From assembly GCA_015680685.1 (NCBI GenBank), contig MNCI01011534.1, positions 601,308 through 665,307 on the forward strand: DNA of 64,000 nt. Reading direction: 5' to 3'. A program made the position numbers and the translations under genes. Shown here in pieces: positions 23,037-34,900 of the stretch. Each line of letters opens with the position of its first letter. The stretch's first letter is position 1. Under the pieces are notes generated by a model that searched no databases, was not told the DNA's origin, and was given only the letters and a program-made list of their open reading frames with translations. Source of the DNA: Gnetum montanum. Its lineage: Eukaryota > Streptophyta > Gnetopsida > Gnetales > Gnetaceae.

Positions 23037-23605
23037 TTGTTAATACCTAATGCTAAAAAAGGAAAGGTTGTACTAGTAAGGCTAGTCCTCCTTCTAGCAT
23101 CAATTATGGCTATTAGTCATAGAATTATGGATAACTTTTTCAAAGGATAATAGCTTTTTGATTAAAATCATTTTAGGTGGTTGTTAGTCTCTTGTACTAC
23201 CAAGGCAAGGATGCCTCCAAATAGCCTTTATTGGTAAATGAGCTTATGTAAGTAATTGTAAATAATAATGAAAATCTATCAAAGAGAAAAGAAAGTTGAT
23301 TTAAGGAATTGTTTTTTTGTATATAATTGATTATCTATCTTTCTTAACTATCATTTAACACAAAGAAAGAAATTGAATAGCTCTCTTATTAATCTAGCAT
23401 TGAATATTGCAATGTATACATATAGTAAATGGAAAATTTTATAAAAAAAAAAGCCAATCTTAATTTTTGATCTCTCTACTAGCTAACTTCTTGAAGTGAG
23501 ATCACAAAATCTTTGTTGAACATAACAAGAAACTAAGGAAAACAGAATTGATCATAAAAATTAGAACCAAATAAAGATAGCAATGTTTCTATGTTAAATT
23601 GATTA
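23037..23605 (-). mobile_element. B-family 5' LTR, U5/R part (left of element A)
   Basis: Matches 10016-10590 in order and spacing (ctaatgctaaaaaaggaaagg, gcctccaaatagcc, cacaaagaaagaaattg). It continues after element A at 33569, so one LTR was split by A. Confidence 0.75.
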
Positions 23606-23610
23606 AGGAC
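23606..23610. repeat. target site duplication of element A, left copy
   Basis: aggac directly before TGATGAG; repeated at 33564-33568 directly after CTCATCA. Confidence 0.9.
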
Positions 23611-24457
23611 TGATGAGTGGCAAGGTATCCCTACGCTCAACCATACATATACAAGCATCCACGCACGATCTGGTCGAATTCCAAGGACTAGGTGCTTATA
23701 CACCTTTACAAAACCCGAGCGGGTTAGTCAATCATTGTCTTCCCAAGATTACTTGTATAACGTGATTGTATGGCTAAGAAAACTTGAGGTATATGATTTT
23801 TATATTTTTTCTGATGTTTTATGTCTTGGTGCTACAAAGGGAGAAGTGAACTAATTAAGTAACTAATTTAATTTAACTAATCGACTACGCCCTAACTAGT
23901 CCTAACACCAGCATCCATTCCCACTTGTCGTACACATCCTAAACTCATGCAACACTATTGGGATTACCAAACACTAATCGTTACTGGGTTACCAAGTGTT
24001 CCATGCATGCTCGAAGTGGTCGTACTGAGTGTGCTTACTTGGGAGAGTTAACAAGGTGAGAGAGAAAATTAATTAACTAAGGAAAGCATTAAATAACTAT
24101 AAATAACATTAAATAAACTATTCTGAATGCTACAAGGTTTATCACAAAGTTCGTCTTTATTTCCAACCACAAGGTGTGATCAGGTACACAATGCTCGAAT
24201 AAGGATCTGTTCACTTTATGACTCCTATTGTGGGCACTTAGAAATAATTCTAACTCTGAGAAGGGAAAAAGGAAAGAGTTTGGGTAAGGGACTAAGACTA
24301 ATTAACTAACTATTGCCAAACCAAGTGTTCCCACCTCTTATTTATAGGTGACAAGATAGGCCCCAATATCATATGTCTGATATCGCTTGGAAGGCTCCGA
24401 TATCTCATACCCGATGTCGCGGATGTGATATCACAGCCCTGATATTGCGGCTCATCA
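23611..24457 (-). repeat. element A, 3' LTR
   Basis: 847 bp, TGATGAGTGG to GGCTCATCA. The TATA box on the minus strand (TATAAATAAGAGG) is at 24336-24346 and the GATATC array between there and 24457. The polypurine tract (minus-strand ATGGGGGTA) abuts at 24458. Confidence 0.93.
24355..24457 (-). promoter_or_regulatory. GATATC array in U3 of element A 3' LTR
   Basis: Between 24367 and 24450 lie gatatc, gatatc, gatgtc, gatatc and gatatt at roughly 15-25 bp steps, immediately upstream (in element sense) of the TATA box. The equivalent region of the other LTR (33470-33560) holds gatatc, gatatc, aatatt, aatatc and aatatc. Confidence 0.55.
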
Positions 24458-26140
24458 TACCCCCATGACTGAATGAAAACTCATTCTCAAGTTCCTTATA
24501 AAATATTGGGAAGGTATGGGATTATTGACTGAATGAGAACTAACAGCGACAGGGAATAAAAAACTCAAAGTGCCCGATGAACGGATCAATAAGCATATTA
24601 CAACATTGGTGTTGATGCCCATTGTGGTGAACACTGTACATAGATGACATCCAGACCCTCATTCGATAGCTTGAAGAGAAAGAGAGAGAGAAAAGAAAAT
24701 GAGGTGCATTGTTGCTAATGTCAGAAATGTGCATTCCATTGTTCATCCATAGCCACATGACCAAACTTGTTCCTTGCATAAACGCTCTGGCTCTAGTCCA
24801 TTATTTGTGTGATCACCATCTGCACACACAACATAGTCATGAATTATCAAGGATAGATAAGCCATAATGCAATTGATACCTTGCCTCGATATAAGTGCAT
24901 TGGCAAGGTTGTGGGTATGAAAGATATTGGGTTAGAGGTTTTTAACTAAAAACTACCCAAGGTGTAGGGGTGAGATAGGTAATTGAATGGAAAAATTTGT
25001 GATGGGGCCCCCATGACTAAGAGCGAACCTCCGATAGTGATAGGGTGGAAAAACTGAAGGAACAATAAAGATGAGAGAAATAACAATGATGAAGCTAATA
25101 AAATGGATGTCATGGATGGGGATGAAACAAGAAATGGTTGATTGCAAAGAATTTTTAAGGAAAAGAACTTAACAATTGCACCAAAAAGGAATGCCAGTGG
25201 GTCCTCCCCAAAGCAGGCCCATGCCTTTTATGCCTTGACAGATTTGCAAACCAAAGAGTCCGTAGGCTCTCGAAATGGCATATGGAAATAATGGTTAAGA
25301 ACTTACCCACAAGAGTTTATCAAAGACTAACAATGCGTTAACCAAGACATAGACTAATCATAAAATCATCAATGAGGTGGAATATGGGAAGAAATATGGA
25401 AGGAGAGGAGGAAATGGAATGGAATCCCAAGAGTAAGGTTATGTAAAGTCCCTTGTGTATTATGTGGTTAAGGTGATTGAATAAAATTCATCCCAAATCT
25501 GGACTCACCAACCACATCCAGTGACCTCACATCAATAGATTTGACCAACCCATTGTCATGAAGCAACAAGAATGCATCCATTGAGTCACCACCATTCCAA
25601 GGAGAGAAAGATAGGAAGGCAAGAAGCGAGAAAGGGCCTTAGTTAGAGGGAACCTTTAGGCATGGGTAACATGTCTTTCCAGTGCCATAACTAGTGTTTG
25701 TAACCCATGTTTCTTTATTATGTCTAAGGGGTGTGCTTTGAATTCCCACTAGTTTTTTTTTTTGCGTGAGAACCAGACCATGCAAAGACTTATTTAGATT
25801 TATTCAACTTCCTAATAGTTGGTCAATAGTGAAATGGCAAAAAACCCATGAAAATCATCCAAGTACCCAAGAGAATAGCTAGCACAAGTGTGTCGAATCC
25901 CCTTGATGTCACACCCTTTTCAACCATTGAGTCCTTCCTTGGTTTGAAGAATACCAAGTGACTAATTCATTAATAAGTTTATTTAGAAAAAGGGACAATA
26001 CAGTTCCAAAGCCAAAGAAGACCACAATGTTGAATGGATAAATGGACGACATGGACTCATTGCCTGTTTTATCAAAAGAACCATATATTAGTATCAACAT
26101 TGAAAATCAAAGGTAAAAATCAAACATTAGCAATCAACAT
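24458..26140 (-). other. element A 3' untranslated region
   Basis: There is no polymerase coding here. It is collinear with the same region of element H (45396-47100), including gtgggtcctccccaaag at about 25198. A short frame near 25650 (minus strand, TCYPCLKVPSN) also matches a piece of element D gag; see findings. Confidence 0.6.
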
Positions 26141-26142
26141 TA

Positions 26143-27640
26143 TTATAGTCCAACCCACCATCGTGAGCACTTATTATATGAAGAATGAAAGTAAATCAAC
26201 AAAGAAATAGTAAATATGTGAACAATGGTATAAAACAAAAATAAGTAAAATTGAAAAGATGTGTAAAACAAAAAGGTGTAAAATAAAAATACAAAAAGAG
26301 CTAAGGGCTTAGAATGGTTAGCATTGGTGGCCATCTCCCCCACGATTGAGTTGGAAGGAGGATATCTGAAATAATGAGAAGGGTTGTCCACCAACATAGG
26401 TAGTATTGGTATTGGCTATTTTAGGCTCATGGAAAGGTTTGGTTTGTTGGATGTTGACCAACAATTTCTTATCCAGGTTGTCAGGTTTGTAAATCATCAT
26501 GGCCCCTGAGGGAAAAGATACATGAATAATATAAGGTCCTTCCCACAATGTTTGAAATTTAGTGCATTGTGGCATGTGTGTGGGGTTCTACTAAAGAACA
26601 TTATCTCCTAGTTGGTATTTAACTTTTCTAATTTTTAGGTCATGAAATCATTTATTAAAAGCCTTGTGCAATTCATTAGATGATAAGGTGACTAATCGAT
26701 TCTCATCTAGCAGGTTAGGGTTCATTAACCATTCTTTTTGTGCTAGATTAAGGTCAAGGTTGAGATCATAAGCCATAGATAGTGTATGGAGTTCTGCTTG
26801 AATAGGAAGCATTGGGAGTTTTCCATACACTAACTCATAGGGAGAGTTGCCTATAGGGAGTTTCTATGTGGGGCAGTATGGCCAAAGAGCATCGTTCAGT
26901 TTGGTGCTCTAGTCTTGCCTATAATTACTAATGGTTCTTGTCAATATTTTTGTAATCTCCTTATTGGTTACTTTGGCTTAACCATTCACTTGAGGGTGGT
27001 ATGGTGTAGTTAGTTTGTGTTTGACTCCTAAGCATTGCATTAACTTTTGAAAATTCACGCCTATAAATTATCCAAAATAAGTGCACGAGGCACACCAAAC
27101 CTATTAATGATTTGTTGTTGAACAAATTATGCAGCGATAGATGATGTATAGTTCATAACAACAGCTTCTTCTACCCATTTTGTAAAGTAGTGAATGACAA
27201 TGAAAATGTAAGGTTTTCCATTGGACATTGGTGTAATAGGCCCCATAAAATCAATTCCTATATATCGAAGGGTTTTAAGGTTGAATCCATTATTGTGGAC
27301 CCTCCATCCTAGTAGTCAGTCCCCCATCACGTTGGTAGCACTGACAAGATTGGACGAAATGATGAGCATTCTAGAACAATGTAGGCCAATAATATCCTAC
27401 AAGAAAGATTTTAATGGTTGTTCATCTCCCAGCATAATGACTCCTACAAGGACCCTCATGAGCATCTTAGAGAACTTGTAATTGATCTACATCAGGAACA
27501 CACCATCAAACCAAGCCATTGGAACATACCTTATAAAGGTGTCCATTGATTTCCATGAAATATTTGGCTTGGTGAAGAATTTTTTTTTTCTTTTTAGCAT
27601 CTAAATCTTGTGGTGATTCTTGTGTAAGGAGATAGTAAGA
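26143..27640 (-). pseudogene. integrase of element A, broken
   Basis: The C-terminal GPY module is clear at 26318-26575 (KFQTLWEGPYII, then MMIYKPDNLDKKLLVN). Upstream, 26648-26830 encodes YGKLPMLPIQAELHTLSMAYD, the usual 'Y-G-x-x-P-x-x-P' block after the core. The catalytic core is in pieces (FIVIHYFTKWVEEAVV near 27170-27215; RFGVPRALILDN near 27075-27110). Part of the zinc-binding domain is near 27340-27400. No chromodomain follows the GPY module, as in Athila/Tat elements. Stops in every part. Confidence 0.75.
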
Positions 27641-27659
27641 ATGCTACTATACCAATTTA

Positions 27660-28080
27660 TTTCCATGGTTAATTAATTATTTACTACACTTGCAAAGAGG
27701 AATTCATTAGGAAAGTGATCAGAAATTGAATATTCATCCTCTTTGTTGTCCCATCTTAACCAAGATAAATAATAAGCAATAACGTTCTTAGTGCCTTTAC
27801 GATCTATCATCATAAGATCGAGCTCTTGTAAGATTATGAGCCATCGTATGATGCGAGGGCTCACGATTAGTTTATTCAGTAGTAACTGAATTGCACTATG
27901 GTCTATGTGTACAAATACCTTATAGCCCAATACATAGTGCCTAAATTTATCTAATGCAAACACCATAGCCATTAATTCCTTTTCTGTTGTGGTGTAGTTA
28001 AGTTGTGCACTAGCAATACTTCAACTTTCATAGTGAATGTAATAGGGTCATTTCTAGTCATCTAACTGTGTAAGTCAGCT
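27660..28080 (-). pseudogene. RNase H of element A, broken
   Basis: A 99-aa open stretch at 27673-27972 reads MAMVFALDKFRHYVLGYKVF and then VHIDHSAIQLLLNK and WLIILQELDLMMIDRKGTKN, the Ty3/Gypsy RNase H pattern (A-L-x-K-F-R-x-Y-L-x-G, T/V-D-H-x-A-L-x-x-L, L-Q-E-F-D-x-x-I). The N-terminal catalytic Asp region is interrupted by a stop near 28000. Confidence 0.8.
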
Positions 28081-28089
28081 CCTAAAGAA

Positions 28090-29020
28090 AAGTTGGATAT
28101 GTCAGTCATTATATAGAATGGTTTGAACTAGTCAGGAGCTTGTAGAATAGGTGTTTTTACAAGCTTCTATTTTAAAGTTTGAAAAGATAACTCACATTCT
28201 CTGGTCCATTCGAAAGGTATGTCCTTTTTCTTAGTTTAACCAATGGTTTTGCAACCCTTAAGAAGCTCTCTATGAATGTTCTATAATAGCTATTTTATCC
28301 AAGGAATGATCAGATGTCTTTTATAGTTTTAGGTTGGCATGTGATTCCTTGGATGACTTTGATCTTTTCATGGTCTACCTCTCTCCTTGTTTGTGAAATA
28401 TTATGCCCTAATACTATGCCTTTTTGGACCATTAAATGGCTTTTTTGCCAGTTGAGCCTTAAATTGGTTTCAACACATCATTTTAGTACTTGCTCTAATT
28501 GGTCCAACGCTTGATCGAAGTTTGCTCTATAGGTGGAGAAATCATTCATGAAGACTTCTACACCATTTCCTATTTACTACTGAAAGATACTTAGAACCAA
28601 ATGTTGAAACATTGCAGGAGCATTACACAAGCCAAATGGCATCTGTTTGTATGAAAATGTCCCCCAAGGACTTGTGAATGTGGTCTTGGGTAGGTCTTTT
28701 GGTGGCTTTTGGATTTGGTTGTATCCACTGTATCTATCCAGAAAACTATAGTAGAGATGCCCTACAATGGTGTCTAAGACTTGGTCGACGAATGGCAATG
28801 GAAAGTGATCTTTGAATGTTGCCATATTTATTAGTCTAAAGTCTATACACACCCTTCATTTACCTCCCTTTTTGGACACAATAACTTGTGGACTAACCCA
28901 TTTGCTATCAACAACGGGGTAGATGAACCCAGCTTTTAGAAGCTGTTCAATTTCCTCCTTAACCAATTGCTTCAGCTTTGGGTTCAATTGCGTCTATGGT
29001 TGTTGTTGAGGCTTCATGGA
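28090..29020 (-). pseudogene. reverse transcriptase of element A, broken
   Basis: 28577-28852 encodes MCIDFRLINMATFKDHFPLP, then YYSFLDRYSGYNQIQ and YKQMPFGLCNAPAMFQ, all core RT blocks. The catalytic box near 28541-28552 reads FMND where the family has F-M-D-D or Y-x-D-D, so a catalytic Asp is lost. Upstream, VKEEIEQLLKAGFIYPV (about 28900-28960) is the usual first block. Confidence 0.88.
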
Positions 29021-29579
29021 GGGGTCAATGTAAATCCTATGTTAGCATATCTTAAGGTCTATTTCAATTAATTCAAGATATGACCAAGCAAAGGCTTTCG
29101 ACCATTTGTTCACCATTTTTAGTAGTCTCTCTTTTTGTTGAGGAGAGAGCCTAGCATTAATAATTACTAATTTTTCATTTTTGAGAAATGTGTACTCCAT
29201 ATCAGTGGGCAACAATTTTAACTCCTAGGGCTCTTGTTTAAAGTTGTTAGGGATTTCCAACTTCCCCTAGTTAATGTTTTCAATGTTAAGACTTGGACGC
29301 TGGTGATGGACTTATTCTAATGTGTCTATGATATCGATGTAAGCGTAAGTCAAACCCTTAGTTAGTTCCATGCATATAGTTGAGTTGCTCTCTTGGTCAG
29401 CTATTAGCCACTAGGTGCCTTCCTATCTTGTGGGTACTGCATACAAGCACCTTTGTATGTTAGTTACTTGTGCACACTATTTTCATGCAGGCAATGTTAA
29501 ACGTTGTACAAACCAAGAATTCTGCATGCAACTACACCCTCTGTCACTGTATGAAATGCATGGAACTTTCTTCTTCTTA

Positions 29580-30030
29580 ATCTTTCAAAACATATTTTCC
29601 TTTGATATCTCTAGGGAAAGATCACGTAGTTCTAGGCATGCATCAATTGTGCTTAGCCATGCTCTTTCCATTATGATAGGGAAGTCCCCCTTATAATTGT
29701 TGACTTGAATAACTAGGAAGTTGGCTGCATATGACCATCCACAAATAATGGTAACAATGTCCTCCACTAGTCCTAATGGGATAGTGATGGATTGGTCAAC
29801 CAGATCTAAATGAATGTTACTCATTTTTAGTGGAGGCAAGTTCTAGGCTTTGTACATTTCTTGAGAGATTAAGTTGACACTAGAACCTAAATCCAAAAGA
29901 GCCTTGCAAGGTTCATTCCTAGAAATTTGTAAATATATAAGAGGACTCCCAGAATTGGAGAATTTCCTAGGAAGATGCTTGCCTTAATCCAATCAGTAAT
30001 GGCATGTCAACATGACTATGTGCATTGGTT
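29580..30030 (-). pseudogene. protease of element A, active site altered
   Basis: The retropepsin region on the minus strand reads ALLDLGSSVNLISQEMYKA (about 29850-29910) followed by LPPLKMSNIHLDLVDQSITI. The catalytic D-S/T-G triplet is D-L-G here, whereas element H keeps D-S-G. A stop follows MYKA. Non-functional. Confidence 0.75.
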
Positions 30031-30429
30031 TGAAGGGTGTTCTAAAGTTTCGAATGATGGTGAGGCCTTTGGAGAGTTAACCGCTTATGATTGCAAAAAC
30101 TTTGTTGGACTATTGGTCCTAAAGAAATGTCTCTTCTTTATGTGGTTATCTAAACCAATAGTAGGGTGAGGATTAACAGCCCTTGTAGTGTTACATTGCT
30201 ACGGCTAGGCAGGGAGCTCACCCTGCATGGCTGGAGTAGGTGGTAATGGAGTTAAGGGTGGAAGAGATGCAGTAAGATGAGAAGGATAGTATGTTTGTGG
30301 AACATCACCCCTAAGAGAAGGAGTTCTATAATACTCATGGGCTTGGTAGTGAGGTTGGGGAGCAACGTGACTAGTAGATTCACGTGGAGAGATTGGCTAC
30401 TACACGTAGTATCCATTAGGTAAGGTTTA

Positions 30430-30516
30430 TGGTAAGGGTACTGTTGACGTGGTGGTGGCATTCCCCATGATNGATGGTAAGGGTACTGTTGACGTGGTGG
30501 TGGCATTCCCCATGAT
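30430..30516. repeat. exact 43-bp duplication flanking a single N
   Basis: The same 43 bases (tggtaagggtactgttgacg... ending ccccatgat) stand at about 30430-30471 and 30475-30517 on both sides of N30472. Element H, at the same place (51412-51453), has one copy only. This is most likely an unmerged contig overlap. Confidence 0.8.
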
Positions 30517-30629
30517 TGTGGGTGTTGCCACTATTGGTACTACTCATTTGGTTGTGGTGGAGTTCCACTTGGATAATACATCAAGGGTTGGTGGAATTGC
30601 CTTGGGTTACCTTAGGTATAAGGTAACCT

Positions 30630-32577
30630 TCAAGGTGTTTTCCTTTTATTTAATCGTGGGTTGAGTGCATACATCCCAAACTCCTGTAGATGTGAGATTA
30701 CAGAGTAACATCCCTTAGGATGGTCATATTGGCATATCTCACATCCTCCATCATTGTTTCTATCCGAATCCAGAACCTCTTCGATGATGGAAACTTTTCC
30801 CTTACCTTTGTTACGTGCATATTTAGCTTCTCTCTTTTTTTCTCCTTTCTCAATCATGACCTTCCTTTCTAGACTCTACTATTTTGAGAACTATTTGAAA
30901 TCTATTATCTAGGGAGTTCCACATTTGGTCTACCTTTGCTGATACTTCTGATGTAAGCTTTTGCATGGGCAAGGTTTTCCTATTCACCATCTCTTTGAGT
31001 GGTGACTCTTCTTCATCCTCACAAAATCTAAATCCCTTCTTTTAGAGGGAAGGATCTTTGTTATATTCTTCCATACTTTTTCTTTTCCTTAACTCACCTT
31101 CCTCTTTAGCAACTTGCTCCAACAATCTTTGTAATTGATGGGCCCTAAGCTTAGATAGCCTTCCTTGGGCATAAGTCCCAAGGGTTCTCGAAGTTTTGTG
31201 CTTAAGCCCATATACAAGATGGCATAGTTGTTCCCTTTACAATTAACCATGGCCTGGGCAACGATGTAATAGTGCATAATATCGATCCATGGTAGCATCC
31301 AAGGGTTCATGTCCTCCTTGTTTCCATCCTTGGATTTGCTTTCGCAAGTTGCATACTCATGAGTACGTCTGATACTTATTGTTGAACAATTCTAACATGG
31401 TACTCCATCGACAAATGGATTTTGATTCTAAGGACTAGTACCAACTTTCCACTTCCTTGATTAGTGTTCATGAAAATAACTTGAGTTTTTGCCACTCATT
31501 TTCTATGCTTTGCAAGGCACATGCATCATGAAATGCTTGTAAATGATTTTTAGGATCAGCGTTGTATCCCCCTTCAAATTGTGGGATATTGTTCATGTCC
31601 AATATTTTGATCCTACTATCTTTTTGGTGCCTTGTTGGGATTCTAGCAGCCTCAGTTATATCTAGCATACTTTGGGTAGCGAGTAGGAGTTCATCATGAT
31701 AGTACTGTCTATGGCATCTATGATGCCTATGTTGTTCCCTACTCTCCCTCCTTCCATGATGAGTTTCTCTAGAATGTCCTTGTACAATTTCTCGGCTACT
31801 TTGTCTATGATTCCTGTTTCACTTACCATTATCCTCAAGGTCTTTTTCCTTGTGACTGAATCCAAATCTTGAAGGAGAGGGTGAAGGAGATGATGAAGGT
31901 GAAGAAGAAGAAGGACTATCACCATGATGGTGTCTGCTTCCTTCTCTTTGGTGGTCACAACCTCGATTGTGGTTACGATTGAAATGTCCATCTTTGTCAT
32001 GTGTTGGTGTTCCTTTTTCAGATCCTTTGTGTCCATCGGTACTAGAATCTAGGTTATGGATAGTTGAGTGAAGATTTTGATACACAACCCCTTGAACAAA
32101 GTCAATGGGAGGAACATCATTATGTGGGAGACCTCCTGAGGCAGGTTCACCACCCTCATTTTTACCTATGACATACGAAAAATTCTGAGACAACTTCCCC
32201 TTCATGGATTCATGATGTCTCTGCTGTTGTAGATCCCTTTGACATTGTGCCTCCATGGGTCAATACTCTATTGAGTCATGATCATGCACAACATACTCTA
32301 CCTATAAGTGCTGCATACAAATTCGTGTGAGAGCACAACGAAGCATGCCTAGTACTGAGCAATCAAGAGGTAACACTATGTTACCTTCTAAATCATGCTA
32401 ACGTAGTTGTTCATCTTGGTGGAGGATAAAGATAAAGTTTGATATATACTCATTAGGATGAATGTATACCACATGAAACTGTTGAGGGACTGGTGGATTA
32501 TCATGTGTACTACGTCTCTGATTGTTCCCTGTATCAGACCTAGGTGGAAAAACACTCTCATAAGAAGAGGGAGACAT
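30630..32577 (-). pseudogene. gag of element A, frameshifted
   Basis: A start at 32577 (MSPSSYESVFPP) is shared with element H. The gag core is at about 31330-31668: IPQFEGGYNADPKNHLQAF, then ENEWQKLKLFSRTL. A Ser/Asp/His-rich linker precedes it (31819-32256). A CCHC-like finger (CEICQYDHPKGC) lies at about 30713-30765. Several frames are needed to follow it. The stretch 30250-30630 is Pro/Tyr/Gln-rich and contains an assembly duplication around the N at 30472. Confidence 0.75.
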
Positions 32578-32692
32578 AATTATCTATTCAGTATGCAATA
32601 CTTTTCATTTCACTAATTGTAAGATAACCAACCTTAAGGGTTTGCTCCAATAATGTGAAGATTTCCTAAGTTCTAGCTAGTGCACAAACAAC

Positions 32693-32715
32693 AAAGTTCC
32701 TCGGCAATGATGCCA
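32693..32715 (-). promoter_or_regulatory. primer binding site of element A
   Basis: Minus strand, starting 1 nt after the 5' LTR: TGGCATCATTGCCGAGGAAC. The same site in element H reads TGGCACCATTGCTGGGAAC. Both are transitions away from the Athila/Tat site TGGCGCCGTTGCCGGGG. Confidence 0.75.
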
Positions 32716-32716
32716 A

Positions 32717-33563
32717 TGATGATTTATGAGGTATCCCTATGTTCAACCATACGAATACAAGCATCCACACATGATCTAATCAAATTCCAAAGACTAGGTG
32801 CTTATGTGCCTTTACAGAACCTGGGCGGGTTAGTCAATTGTTGTCTTCCCAAGCTTACTTATATAACACAATTGTATGGTTTAGTAAACTTGAGGTATAT
32901 GATTTTTATATATTTTCTAATGTTTTATGTCCTGGTGCTACAAAGGAAGAAGTGAACTAATTAAGTAACTAATTTAATTTAACTAATCAACTATGCCCTA
33001 ACTAGTCCTAACACCAACATCTATTCCCACTTGCTGTACACATTCTAAACCTGTGCAACACTACTGGGATTACCAAACGCTAATCGTTACTGGCTTACCA
33101 AGTGTTCCATGCATGCTCTAAGTGGTCGTACTAAGTGTGCTTACTTGGGAGAATTAACAAGGTGAGAGAGAACATGAATTAACTAAGGAAAGCATGAAAT
33201 AACTATAAATAACATTAAATAAACTAATTTAAATGCTACAAGGTTTATCAAAAAGTTCATCTTTATTTCTAGCCACAAGGTGTGCTCAGGTACACAATGC
33301 TCAAATAAGGATTCGTTCGCTTTATGACTCCTACTGCATGCACTCAAAAATGATTCTAACTTTGAGAAGGGAAAAAGGCAAGAGTTTGGGTAAGGGACTA
33401 AGACTAATTAACTAACTATTGCTAAACCAAGTGCACCCACCTCTTATTTATAGGTGACAAGATAGGCCCCAATATTAGATGTCTGATATCGCTTGGAAGG
33501 CTTTGATATCGCATACCCAATATTGCGGATGCAATATCACGGCCCCAATATCGCAGCTCATCA
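32717..33563 (-). repeat. element A, 5' LTR
   Basis: 847 bp, from TGATGATTTATG to GCAGCTCATCA, aligned with 23611-24457 throughout. TATA box (minus) at about 33443-33453. TSD aggac follows at 33564-33568. Confidence 0.93.
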
Positions 33564-33568
33564 AGGAC

Positions 33569-34900
33569 TAACACTTGCTAGATCTATCCCATCCAATTAG
33601 AATAATAGAAATAAGCTAAATCTCTGCTTCATAGAGAAAAGTTCCTAGTCCAACCCTAGAAATCCATTCATACATAATTATGCAATATTAAAACTAGAGA
33701 AAATAGGAAAAGATAATCAATTAAAAAATAAGCTATGAGATAAAAACTAAAAAAGATAAATGAAACCCACTTAAAATAATATTAAAAAGAAGTCTTTACA
33801 AGCTCATTCTTTTAAAATTCCTAGCCCAAAAGTCCCAATCAAATCCCTCCTATTTACAATTTTGCTCTAGGCTTTATATAGTAGCCTTAGGCAGTTATAA
33901 TAGTTACAAAATTGAAAATTACAAGTTCCTCATGTTTTCCTTGTATAACTGTAGCTCATTGGCTAACTATATAGCTTCCTAGCAAATCTTCTCCATTCAT
34001 TGCACCTAGGACCCTTTCATATCCAACTATTGTGATAGTTTTTCATGATTTATGAGGGTCTTGATACCTTGATTCATTGAATCTAGCTTAGAGCTATCAT
34101 GCTTCATAATGATTTCTTCAACACAACATTTTTTCAAAACTTGATTCAATTATTAAGACATTAATTTTAACTAGAGCACCTCCTACACCAGAACAAGCCT
34201 ATTCAAACTCTAACTTCTTTTGAGTGATTTTGTGCATGATACCTATAACAACCATCATCATTAAATCGAGGAAGCTTTGTTTGTATTTGGGTAATTCCCC
34301 CTTTTCTTTTATATCTAGTTCATATATTCCTTGAATCCTTTCTTTAATTTGTGTGAACATGGCTTTCTTCTTCCTCATGTTTGTAATTTCCTCTCTTATT
34401 TCTTTTATCTATTCCTTGCCATAATCCATCTCACTAATTATTTCCTTAAAGCTTGTAAGGATAAGATGAGAGTAATCTAGAGACTTACCTTTTTTGACAT
34501 GTTCTAGCTTTGAGCTTATTACAAAAACCCTTTCTTCTAGTTGGATTGTTACTTGATCTTTCTACTCTAGCAATGATTCCTTAATAGTTATCATTTCTCT
34601 AAGCTATTTGTTCTTCTCTTTTAGGCTCTTCATTTCCCCTCATAGCTTAGACATTTCTTGTTCATTTTGCAACAAAAACTCTTGTAACTTAGCTATCTGA
34701 TTATCAGCTATTTGTTCCATGTCCTTATTTAGAGTAGCTATAGTATGTGACATCTCTCCATGAGAAACTGTGAGTTTTTATTTTTCTATTTATTGGTCAT
34801 CTTCTTTGTATTAGAAGATGACACTAGCCTTTATTTCTAGAGTATTAGGAAGCTTCTAACTCAATATAATGCTACCTTCTTTCTCATTAATTTTGAATGA
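33569..34900 (-). mobile_element. B-family 5' LTR, continuation right of element A, with coiled-coil cargo
   Basis: Resumes the LTR interrupted at 23605 and parallels 10595-11880. The TATA box (minus) is at about 33873-33881 (ctttatatag on +), followed upstream by the coiled-coil cargo (33960-34900). Confidence 0.7.
33960..34900 (-). pseudogene. coiled-coil ORF remnant, second copy
   Basis: Same protein as at 10980-11880: EMSHTIATLNKDMEQIADNQ, IAKLQEFLLQNEQEMSKL, LEERVFVISSKLEHVKKGKS. Its stops are at different places from the first copy, so the ancestral frame was open over about 300 codons. No family recognised. Confidence 0.6.

Larger units (their letters stand above)
23611..33563 (-). 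mobile_element. element A: full-length Athila/Tat-type Ty3/Gypsy retrotransposon, 9953 bp
   Basis: Two 847-bp LTRs (23611-24457 and 32717-33563) with TGAT...ATCA ends and a perfect aggac target duplication. Primer binding site, gag, protease, reverse transcriptase, RNase H and integrase follow in Ty3/Gypsy order on the minus strand, then about 1.7 kb of 3' untranslated region. The primer site (TGGCATCATTGCCGAGG) resembles the TGGCGCCGTTGCCGGGG used by Athila/Tat elements. All genes carry stops or frameshifts. By eye the LTRs differ at about one base in eight to ten over the first 250 bp, mostly C/T and G/A, so the insertion is old. Confidence 0.93.
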
